A stretch of 7,181 bases of DNA from JAWWPG01 sp038327385 (GTDB lineage: Bacteria; Actinomycetota; Actinomycetes; Propionibacteriales; Nocardioidaceae): NCBI GenBank assembly GCA_038327385.1, contig JBBQKY010000134.1, positions 1-7,181 of the forward strand, given 5' to 3'. The position numbers and the translations under genes were made by a program. The notes under the pieces are model-generated. The model did no database searches. It saw nothing but the letters and a program-made list of their open reading frames with translations, and was not told the origin of the DNA. This document shows positions 1-4,431 of this stretch, piece after piece. Positions within the stretch are counted from its first letter, which is position 1, and each line of letters opens with the position of its first letter.

Positions 1-371
1 CCGATCCCGGTGCTCGACAGGTAGGCCTGCGCCTTCTTGGCGATGTTGCGCGGGTCGCGGCTGTACGCCTCCTTGGTCAGCGGATCGTGGATGAAGAAGT
101 TGATGACGAGGGTCTTGTGGGTGCGGAAGGGGTCGAGGTACGCCGTCGTGGCGTCCGGCAACAGCGCCATGTCCGACTCGTGGATCGCCTGGAACCCCCG
201 GATCGAGGACCCGTCGAACATCAGGCCCTCGTCGAACACGTCCGGCCCGAATGACGACACCGGAACGGTGAAGTGCTGCATCACCCCCGGCAGGTCGCAG
301 AAGCGTACGTCGATGAACTCGACGCCTTCGCTCCGGACATAGGCGAGCAGCGCCTCGCGGTCGGCGAACAT
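1..371 (-). CDS. glnA: Glutamine synthetase type I, N-terminal part (cut by window edge)
   Basis: ATP-dependent ligation of ammonium to glutamate to make glutamine; the cytoplasmic dodecameric enzyme is central to nitrogen assimilation. The visible 123 codons read MFADREALLAYVRSEGVEF and continue through DVRFCDLPGVMQHFTVP (residues 21-37) and DGSSIRGFQ (53-61), then HESDM, RTHKTLVINFF and YSRDPRNIAKKA. These are hallmark GlnA beta-grasp domain segments; the DGSS-loop aspartate (D53) corresponds to the residue that helps form the ammonium site of the neighbouring subunit. The ATG at 371 is supported by a strong Shine-Dalgarno (AAGGAGGA) just upstream and by agreement with the usual GlnA N-terminus. 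The catalytic C-terminal domain and the adenylylation tyrosine lie outside the window. The gene is divergent from the RDD gene, with a 117-bp control region between them that carries a GlnR operator. Assignment as the main housekeeping GlnA (GlnA1 type) rests on these motifs and on synteny. Confidence 0.97.
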   Translation of the reverse strand, partial: MFADREALLAYVRSEGVEFIDVRFCDLPGVMQHFTVPVSSFGPDVFDEGLMFDGSSIRGFQAIHESDMALLPDATTAYLDPFRTHKTLVINFFIHDPLTKEAYSRDPRNIAKKAQAYLSSTGI

Positions 372-374
372 CGG

Positions 375-382
375 TCCTCCTT
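375..382 (-). promoter_or_regulatory. Strong Shine-Dalgarno of glnA
   Basis: On the minus strand AAGGAGGA ends 3 nt before the ATG at 371 (the AGGAGG core ends 4 nt before it). It fixes the glnA start and shows that glnA has a leader. By contrast the divergent RDD gene has no comparable ribosome binding site. Confidence 0.85.
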
Positions 383-425
383 GTGGGCCTGCCGTCCGGG
401 CACGCCCCTCCTCGTGGTTGTCGTC

Positions 426-431
426 ACGATA
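426..431 (-). promoter_or_regulatory. Candidate -10 box of glnA promoter
   Basis: The minus strand reads TATCGT, a 4/6 match to TATAAT that also fits the actinobacterial TANNNT pattern. It lies about 10 bp downstream of the last GlnR half-box (442). A -35 hexamer would fall inside the operator and no good one is seen there, as expected for an activator-dependent promoter. The predicted leader is about 45-50 nt. This is inference from spacing only. Confidence 0.45.
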
Positions 432-441
432 GGCGTCTCGG

Positions 442-479
442 GTTTCCCCACCGTGTCCACCGTGTTTCCACCGTGTTAC
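442..479 (-). promoter_or_regulatory. GlnR operator (two a/b box pairs) upstream of glnA
   Basis: On the minus strand the sequence reads GTAAC (479-475), N6, GAAAC (468-464), N6, GACAC (457-453), N6, GAAAC (446-442). The published GlnR box of actinomycetes is gTnAc-n6-GaAAc-n6-gTnAc-n6-GaAAc. Here all four boxes occur at the exact 11-bp period, with one deviation from the core letters (A for T in the third box). GlnR is the OmpR-type global nitrogen regulator, and glnA is one of its best-known targets. The operator ends 70 bp before the glnA ATG. Its left end in plus-strand terms (475-479) overlaps the putative -10 of the divergent RDD gene, so GlnR binding could affect both genes. The spacer ACGGTG occurs twice, so the site also appears as a short direct repeat. 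Confidence 0.85.
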
Positions 480-482
480 GTT
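477..482 (+). promoter_or_regulatory. Candidate -10 box, leaderless promoter of RDD gene
   Basis: TACGTT fits TANNNT and is followed by 6 nt (gcccgc) and then the GTG at 489. This is the spacing at which transcription would begin on or next to the start codon. No Shine-Dalgarno precedes that GTG. The first three bases overlap the outermost GlnR box. Confidence 0.5.
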
Positions 483-488
483 GCCCGC

Positions 489-929
489 GTGGTGACGCCG
501 ACCGGTGCGGGGCCGGCCGATCCCGACTGGCCCGGGCGGCGCCTGGGCCTTCCCCGATCCGGTCCGGGCGCGGTCGCGGGATGGGGACGCCGCGTGCTGG
601 CGCTCTTCATCGACTGGATTGCCTCGACGCTGGTCGTCAGCTTCTTCACGGGCCGCAGCGTGCTGTCGCCGCCGGAGGGTTTCGACCGGTGGTTGCCGCT
701 GGCCGCCTTCGCGATCGAGGCCATCGCGCTGACGGCGACACTGGGCGGCTCAGCCGGCCAGCTTCTCATGAGGGTGCAGGTCCGCCGGCTGACCGGCGCC
801 CGACTCGACCCGCTCCGGGCAGCAGCGCGCACCGCGTTGATCTGCCTGGTGATTCCGGCCGTCATCTACAACGGCGACCAGCGTGGCCTCCACGACCTGG
901 CCACCGACTCGATCGCCGTACGGCGATAG
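489..929 (+). CDS. RDD family integral membrane protein
   Basis: A 146-residue protein if translated from GTG 489 (GTG 492 is an equally in-frame alternative). It opens with a short cytoplasmic segment, PDWPGRRLGLPRSGPGAVAGW (split over residues 12-32), then GRRVLALFIDW (33-43), which has the conserved Arg and Asp of the RDD domain. Hydrophobic stretches lie at about 36-53, 69-86 and 116-127. The last domain motif is GLHDLATDSI (133-142), whose Asp136 is the final D of the family name. The biochemical role of most RDD proteins is unknown; some have been linked to ion transport or stress tolerance, which cannot be assigned here. A small RDD gene beside glnA is typical of actinobacteria. The start choice rests on the TANNNT box and on the family N-terminus. 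Longer upstream reading frames run through the operator and antisense to glnA and are not believable. Confidence 0.9.
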   Translation: MVTPTGAGPADPDWPGRRLGLPRSGPGAVAGWGRRVLALFIDWIASTLVVSFFTGRSVLSPPEGFDRWLPLAAFAIEAIALTATLGGSAGQLLMRVQVRRLTGARLDPLRAAARTALICLVIPAVIYNGDQRGLHDLATDSIAVRR

Positions 930-970
930 CCCATCCGGATCCACGCCGGGACCCGACTGAATCGGATGGG
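930..970. terminator. Possible bidirectional terminator stem between convergent RDD and DUF4191 genes
   Basis: CCCATCCG (930-937) and CGGATGGG (963-970) form a perfect 8-bp stem immediately after the RDD stop codon and 17 bp from the DUF4191 stop. The loop is long (25 nt) and no T-tract follows on either strand. U-less hairpins are common in actinobacteria, but the long loop keeps this uncertain. Confidence 0.35.
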
Positions 971-986
971 AGGGGCGGCCAGCGGC

Positions 987-1751
987 TCAGCGGCCGCGCT
1001 GGGGACCGCGCATCGCCGCTCTCGCCTGCTTGGCCGTCGTCGGCATGGGACCCTTGGGAACCGGAATCTGCGGCCGCATCGCGTCGAGCGCCCGCAGCCG
1101 CTGCATCACATCGGTGATGTCGGCGGGCGTGATATTGCGCGGCAGCTTCTGGATGTGCTTGGCGAGTGCCGGCACGGTGACCGTGTCGTCGCCGCCCTCC
1201 CCGACCACCACGTCGTAGATCGGCACGTCTCCGACGACGCGGGCGTGCTTCTTCTTCTCCACCGCGAGCAGGTTTCGCACCCGACTGACGTTGCCCTCAC
1301 CGACGAGAATGACCCCCGGCTTGCCCACAACCCGGTGGATCAGGTCCTGGTTCTTAGTGACGGCGACCGCCTGCTGGACCTGCCAGCCCTTGCGGAGGAT
1401 GCCTAGCGCAGCACCCGCCGCTCCCGGTCGGCCTTCCACCTCGGCGTACGCCGCGCGCTCGGCCCTTCGCCCGAAGACGATCAGCCAGGCGAGCGCCCCA
1501 GCCATGACGCCGGTGACCGCACCGATGTACCACGGCAGCAGCAGCGACAGCAGCCCACCGACGACGATGCCGACCCCGAGGAACCAGGCGAGAGTCACCA
1601 GCCCTACTCGCCGGTCACGCTTCCTCGTCATCTTGTACGCCGCGACGATGCGCCGGACCGCCCCCTCCTTCTTGGCCGCGGGCTCGACCTTCGTGGCTCC
1701 GGCCGGCTTCGCCGCGCCCCTGCCTCGCAAACCCTTGAGTGCCATCGTCAT
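987..1751 (-). CDS. DUF4191 family two-TM membrane protein
   Basis: A 254-residue protein of the actinobacteria-specific DUF4191 family, of unknown function. Layout: a basic Ala/Lys-rich cytoplasmic N-terminus (about 1-48, with KMTRKRDRRVG at 40-50), TM1 about 49-71, a short PWY turn, TM2 about 74-93, then the family-typical FGRRAERAAYAEVEGRPGAA segment (93-112). A soluble C-terminal domain follows, with KGWQVQQAVAVTKNQDLIHR and GVILVGEG segments, and a basic tail ending QARAAMRGPQRGR. Both termini are predicted cytoplasmic. The start is ATG 1751 (MTMAL); the third codon is also ATG (1745) and may be the true start. The only ribosome-binding candidate is a weak GAAAG. It lies 50 bp downstream of lipA on the same strand and is probably co-transcribed with it. 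The conserved neighbourhood hints at a link with lipA, but no mechanism can be read from the sequence. Confidence 0.92.
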   Translation of the reverse strand: MTMALKGLRGRGAAKPAGATKVEPAAKKEGAVRRIVAAYKMTRKRDRRVGLVTLAWFLGVGIVVGGLLSLLLPWYIGAVTGVMAGALAWLIVFGRRAERAAYAEVEGRPGAAGAALGILRKGWQVQQAVAVTKNQDLIHRVVGKPGVILVGEGNVSRVRNLLAVEKKKHARVVGDVPIYDVVVGEGGDDTVTVPALAKHIQKLPRNITPADITDVMQRLRALDAMRPQIPVPKGPMPTTAKQARAAMRGPQRGR

Positions 1752-1769
1752 ACCGCTTTCTACGTCGTC

Positions 1770-1812
1770 GGGTCAGGAGATCGGGGGGTCAGGGCATTGG
1801 GTCAGGAGATCG
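1770..1812. repeat. 14-bp direct repeat duplicating the 3' end of lipA
   Basis: GGGTCAGGAGATCG occurs at 1770-1783 and again at 1799-1812, 29 bp apart. The second copy contains the lipA stop codon (1802-1804) and its last codons; the first sits in the lipA-DUF4191 spacer. It looks like a small local duplication of the lipA tail. Confidence 0.8.
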
Positions 1813-2746
1813 TGGTATCGGCGAGGCGTCGTGACTCGAGCGCCTGCTGGTAGAGGCGACCGGCCCGGTACGACGACCGCACAAGTGGTCCGCTCATCAC
1901 GCCCGCGAAGCCGAGCGCGAGCGCCTCGTCGTGCAGCGCCACGAACTCCTCGGGCTTGACCCAGCGCTCGATCGGGTGGTGGCGAGCGGACGGGCGCAGG
2001 TACTGGGTGATCGTCAGCAGGTCCGTCCCGACGGACCGAAGCTCCTGCATCGCCCCACTGACCTCTCCGCGGGTCTCGCCCATGCCCAGGATTAGGTTTG
2101 ACTTCGTGACCAGGCCGACGCGATGGGCCATCGCCAGGACGTCGAGCGAGCGCTCGTAGCGGAACCCGGGCCGGATCCGCCGGAAGATCCTCGGCACCGT
2201 CTCGATGTTGTGCGCGAACACCTCGGGACCGGCCTCGAAGAGCTGACCGAGCAGGTCGGGGTTGCCGCTGAAGTCGGGAGCGAGCATCTCGACACCCACC
2301 CCGGGGTTCAGGTCGTGGATCTGCCGGATCGTCTCGGCATACAACCACGCGCCCTCGTCAGGCAGGTCGTCTCGGCAGACCCCGGTGACGGTCGCGTACC
2401 GAAGCTCCATCTGCCGGACGCTCTCGGCTACCCGCCTCGGCTCCTCGACGTCGAGGGAGGGCGGCTTGCCGGTGTCGATCTGACAGAAGTCGCAGCGTCG
2501 AGTGCACTGGTCCCCACCGATGAGGAACGTCGCCTCCCGGTCCTCCCAACACTCGAAGATGTTGGGGCAGGCTGCCTCTTGGCAGACCGTGTGCAGCCCC
2601 TCGCGCTTCACCAGGGACTGGAGCTGCTGGTAGTCCGGACCCATCTTCGCGCGGGTCTTGATCCATGCCGGTTTGCGCTCGATGGGAGTCTCGGCGTTGC
2701 GCACCTCGAGGCGCAGCATCTTGCGTCCGTCCGCGGCTATCGTCAC
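1802..2746 (-). CDS. lipA: Lipoyl synthase (radical SAM)
   Basis: Inserts two sulfur atoms at C6 and C8 of the octanoyl group bound to a lipoyl-domain lysine, the final step of lipoate cofactor assembly in the cytoplasm. It is 314 residues, a normal family length. The auxiliary [4Fe-4S] cluster motif is CQEAACPNIFEC (C55, C60, C66). The radical-SAM cluster motif is CTRRCDFC (C81, C85, C88), in the CX3CX2C spacing. The C-terminal RSSY motif (290-293) supplies the conserved serine that ligates the auxiliary cluster. LGMGETREEV-like (here LGMGETRGEV) and QYLRPSARHHP segments are also present. An extra cysteine occurs at 124 (TGVCRDD), where the mycobacterial protein, as I recall it, has alanine. 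The start is GTG 2746: the N-terminus MTIAADGRKMLRLEVRNAETPIERKP aligns with actinobacterial LipA from the first residue (shown here in parts). There is no Shine-Dalgarno; a TANNNT box 6 nt upstream suggests a leaderless mRNA. lipB lies upstream on the same strand across a 201-bp gap. Confidence 0.98.
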   Translation of the reverse strand: MTIAADGRKMLRLEVRNAETPIERKPAWIKTRAKMGPDYQQLQSLVKREGLHTVCQEAACPNIFECWEDREATFLIGGDQCTRRCDFCQIDTGKPPSLDVEEPRRVAESVRQMELRYATVTGVCRDDLPDEGAWLYAETIRQIHDLNPGVGVEMLAPDFSGNPDLLGQLFEAGPEVFAHNIETVPRIFRRIRPGFRYERSLDVLAMAHRVGLVTKSNLILGMGETRGEVSGAMQELRSVGTDLLTITQYLRPSARHHPIERWVKPEEFVALHDEALALGFAGVMSGPLVRSSYRAGRLYQQALESRRLADTTIS

Positions 2747-2748
2747 AG

Positions 2749-2766
2749 CGCCAGCCTACGCTGGCG
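2749..2766 (-). promoter_or_regulatory. lipA promoter -10 within a perfect palindrome
   Basis: CGCCAGC (2749-2755) and GCTGGCG (2760-2766) are a perfect 7-bp inverted repeat around CTAC. On the minus strand TAGGCT (2758-2753) fits TANNNT and lies inside this palindrome, 6 nt before the GTG start. The arrangement suggests a leaderless lipA promoter with an operator covering the -10. It could alternatively be an RNA hairpin if transcription comes from upstream. No convincing -35 was found. Confidence 0.45.
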
Positions 2767-2808
2767 GCGCAGCCCCGCGCCTTGTCGTTCGACGCGCTGA
2801 CCCGGCCA

Positions 2809-2836
2809 CGACTTCCGCGCAGAGGCGCGGAAGTCG
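2809..2836. repeat. Perfect 12-bp stem, 4-nt loop hairpin in lipB-lipA gap (REP-like or terminator)
   Basis: CGACTTCCGCGC (2809-2820) and GCGCGGAAGTCG (2825-2836) are exact reverse complements separated by AGAG. It lies 111 bp after the lipB stop in the transcription direction and 43 bp before the lipA palindrome. It could end lipB transcripts (no U-tract follows on the minus strand) or be one copy of a dispersed intergenic palindrome. The presence of a second, imperfect copy 52 bp away favours a repeat family. Confidence 0.7.
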
Positions 2837-2862
2837 AGACCGGAATGGCCGTCGGCATCACC

Positions 2863-2880
2863 ACTTCCGCGCACAGGCGC
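2863..2880. repeat. Decayed second copy of the ACTTCCGCGC palindrome
   Basis: ACTTCCGCGCACAGGCGC (2863-2880) matches 2811-2828 at 17 of 18 positions. The right arm then diverges (GCGCTGAACG instead of GCGCGGAAGT), so this copy no longer folds as a full hairpin. Confidence 0.65.
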
Positions 2881-2910
2881 TGAACGCGAGATCGGCGGCC
2901 GCTGGTTCGA

Positions 2911-2953
2911 CAGCGCGATCAGCTCGGATCAGCTCGGATCAGCGGGATCAGCG
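2911..2953. repeat. Short 10-bp tandem repeat running into the lipB stop codon
   Basis: The unit GATCAGCTCG is repeated exactly at 2917-2926 and 2927-2936. It is followed by GATCAGCGGG (2937-2946) and a partial ATCAGCGG, and preceded by the related CAGCGC. The last partial copy contains the lipB stop (2948-2950), so the lipB 3' end sits in slippage-prone sequence. Confidence 0.75.
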
Positions 2954-3670
2954 GCGGACGATGTCGGGGGAGCGGTCGTACGGCGACCAGCTGAGCAGGT
3001 CGCGCAGGTGACGCTCCAGGAGCGGGTCCGCCTGCGTCACCGTAATACGGCGACCCAGCTCACGGCTGAGGGTCGTCACACCCGCGTCGGCGATGCCGCA
3101 CGGGATGATGGCATCGAAACCGGCCATGGTGTTGTCGCAGTTGAGCTCGAGGCCGTGCATGGTGACGCCACGTGACACCCGGACGCCGAGCGCTGCGACC
3201 TTGCGTTCGGGCTGAGCGCCGTCCGCGCTGAGCCAGACACCGCTGCGCCCCGGCACCCGCCCGGCCCGCAGACCAAGCTCGGCGCACACCCGGATCAGTG
3301 CCTCCTCGAGACGCCGGACGTAGTCGACCACGTACACGTGGGGGGGCAGCTTCGTGATCGGGTAGGCGACAAGCTGGCCGGGGCCGTGCCAGGTGATCTT
3401 CCCGCCTCGGTCGACGTCCACGACTGGAGTTCCCAGCGGCGGGCGGTCCTGGGGCTCGGTGCGCCGGCCTGCCGTGTAGACGAACGGATGCTCGAGCAAC
3501 AGCACGGTGTCAGGGACCTCGTCGTCCACCCGCTGGGCGTGCAGCCGTCCCTGCAGCTGCCACGCCTCCTCATACTCGACCGGCGTGTCGCCGTACCCGA
3601 GCCGCAGGAACCGCAGCATCTCCGTAGTGGCGCCAGGCGCGATCCATGCCCGCTGCCCAGCCGTCGCCAC
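2948..3670 (-). CDS. lipB: Lipoyl(octanoyl) transferase
   Basis: Transfers the octanoyl chain from octanoyl-ACP to the lysine of lipoyl domains (2-oxoacid dehydrogenase E2 subunits, glycine cleavage H protein), the first step of endogenous lipoate synthesis. Counting from GTG 3670 (240 residues), it has LLLEHPFVYTAGRR (57-70), DRGGKITWHGPGQ (87-99), YVRRLEEALI (117-126), GRSGVW (141-146), the catalytic lysine K157 in RKVAALGVRV, and the catalytic cysteine C191 in IPCGIADAGVTTL. All expected active-site elements are present. Start choice: GTG 3670 is preceded by TAGTCT plus 7 nt and so fits a leaderless start. ATG 3619 (MLRFLRLGYG, giving 223 residues) fits the usual family N-terminus and is a real alternative, though the only GGAG abuts it. 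It lies upstream of lipA and is divergent from the 3799 gene. Its substrate, a lipoyl domain, is encoded at the right end of the window. Confidence 0.96.
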   Translation of the reverse strand: MATAGQRAWIAPGATTEMLRFLRLGYGDTPVEYEEAWQLQGRLHAQRVDDEVPDTVLLLEHPFVYTAGRRTEPQDRPPLGTPVVDVDRGGKITWHGPGQLVAYPITKLPPHVYVVDYVRRLEEALIRVCAELGLRAGRVPGRSGVWLSADGAQPERKVAALGVRVSRGVTMHGLELNCDNTMAGFDAIIPCGIADAGVTTLSRELGRRITVTQADPLLERHLRDLLSWSPYDRSPDIVRR

Positions 3671-3677
3671 CCAACCA

Positions 3678-3683
3678 AGACTA
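3678..3683 (-). promoter_or_regulatory. Candidate -10 box, leaderless promoter of lipB
   Basis: The minus strand reads TAGTCT (3683-3678), fitting TANNNT, then 7 nt, then GTG 3670. No Shine-Dalgarno precedes this GTG. If this is the promoter, lipB starts at GTG 3670 rather than at ATG 3619. No clear -35 is visible in the GGCC-rich upstream sequence. Confidence 0.45.
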
Positions 3684-3696
3684 GTGGCGTGCGGAG

Positions 3697-3711
3697 GGCC
3701 GGCCGGCCGGC
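3697..3711. repeat. GGCC tetranucleotide run in divergent lipB / 3799-gene spacer
   Basis: GGCC is repeated three and a half times (3697-3711) in the 128-bp divergent gap. It is self-complementary and probably just a GC-rich simple repeat. No function is assigned. Confidence 0.6.
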
Positions 3712-3798
3712 GAGTATGCGCGGCGGCCAGAGCCGCAGGTCCGACCTGCCTGTGGACAACTCGCGCCGGCGCCGACCGAACTCGGGCAGGCTTGGCGG

Positions 3799-4431
3799 AT
3801 GGCCAGTCACGTAAGCCGCGGTCGGGGCGGACTGCGGTCCTGGAGACTGATGGCAGTCGTCGTCGTGGCGGGCGTGGCCCTTGCCGCCACCCTCGTTGTG
3901 CTGCTGCGACCAGGCTTAGACCATCGCGGCGTGACGGTCGACCGGCGTACGGGTACGTCGCTGGCTACCCGTCCGGCTGCCGCCGCCCCCCCGGCAAGCC
4001 GTTCCCTCGCGCCCACTCCGGCGGATCGGCGTCGCGGGGACAGTACGAATCGTGATCCTCGATGGTCGGAGGTGCTCCGGCAGCTCTGTGCGCGCCGCGC
4101 CGCGGCCTGGCGAGTGGGCAAGCCGCAGCTCCTGAGCTCCGTGTACCGGGCCGGGTCTCCCGAGCTGGCGCTCGACCGGGGCATGCTGCGCGCCTACCTC
4201 AACCGCGGTCTGCGGGTCGTCGGCGTCTCGATGCGCTTCTCCGTCGTAGCAGTGCAGCGCGAGCTGCCCGACCGCGCCTCCCTGCTCGTCGTCGACAGAC
4301 TGGCACCGGCGGTGGCTCGCGACGCATCCGGGCATTCCCGACCGCTCCCGCACGACCTGCCGACCCGCCACCGTATCCAGCTCGTGACGACTCCCGGCGG
4401 ATGGCGGATCGCCAGCATCACCCCCGGTTAA
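3799..4431 (+). CDS. Hypothetical membrane-anchored protein, possible NTF2-like outer domain
   Basis: I do not recognise a named family. The 210-residue protein has a basic N-terminus (1-16) and one hydrophobic segment at about 17-36 (RLMAVVVVAGVALAATLVVLL), with no obvious lipobox or signal-peptidase site, so a signal anchor with the rest outside the membrane is likely. A Pro/Ala/Arg-rich linker (about 37-86) follows. Then comes a compact domain from RWSEVLRQL (88-96) through AAAW, SVYRAGSPEL, LRAYLNRGLRVVGVSMRF, LLVVDRLAP and a final GGWRIASITPG. The helix, small-loop, four-strand pattern and the closing GGWRI strand resemble NTF2/SnoaL-like folds; this is inference. The start ATG 3799 has no good ribosome site (GGCGG only); M18 is an unlikely alternative as it would shorten the anchor. 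It has a rare TTA leucine codon at residue 40. Its stop TAA (4429-4431) overlaps the stop of the convergent epimerase-like gene. Confidence 0.8.
   Translation: MASHVSRGRGGLRSWRLMAVVVVAGVALAATLVVLLRPGLDHRGVTVDRRTGTSLATRPAAAAPPASRSLAPTPADRRRGDSTNRDPRWSEVLRQLCARRAAAWRVGKPQLLSSVYRAGSPELALDRGMLRAYLNRGLRVVGVSMRFSVVAVQRELPDRASLLVVDRLAPAVARDASGHSRPLPHDLPTRHRIQLVTTPGGWRIASITPG

Noticed and set aside
448..476. Three CCACCGTGT repeats read as a CRISPR-like or iteron array
   Set aside because: The spacing (9 and 11 bp) is too short for CRISPR, and the pattern is accounted for by the boxes and spacers of the GlnR operator.
273..488. Upstream extension of the RDD frame to an ATG at 273
   Set aside because: The extension runs antisense through the glnA start and across the operator; the family N-terminus and the promoter geometry place the start at 489 or 492.
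383..1117. Plus-strand frame of 244 codons across the RDD gene and the DUF4191 tail
   Set aside because: It is out of frame with the RDD protein, Arg/Pro-rich, and crosses the GlnR operator; no recognisable domain.
2123..2800. Plus-strand frame of 225 codons opposite lipA
   Set aside because: Antisense shadow of lipA, whose cluster motifs are unambiguous on the minus strand.
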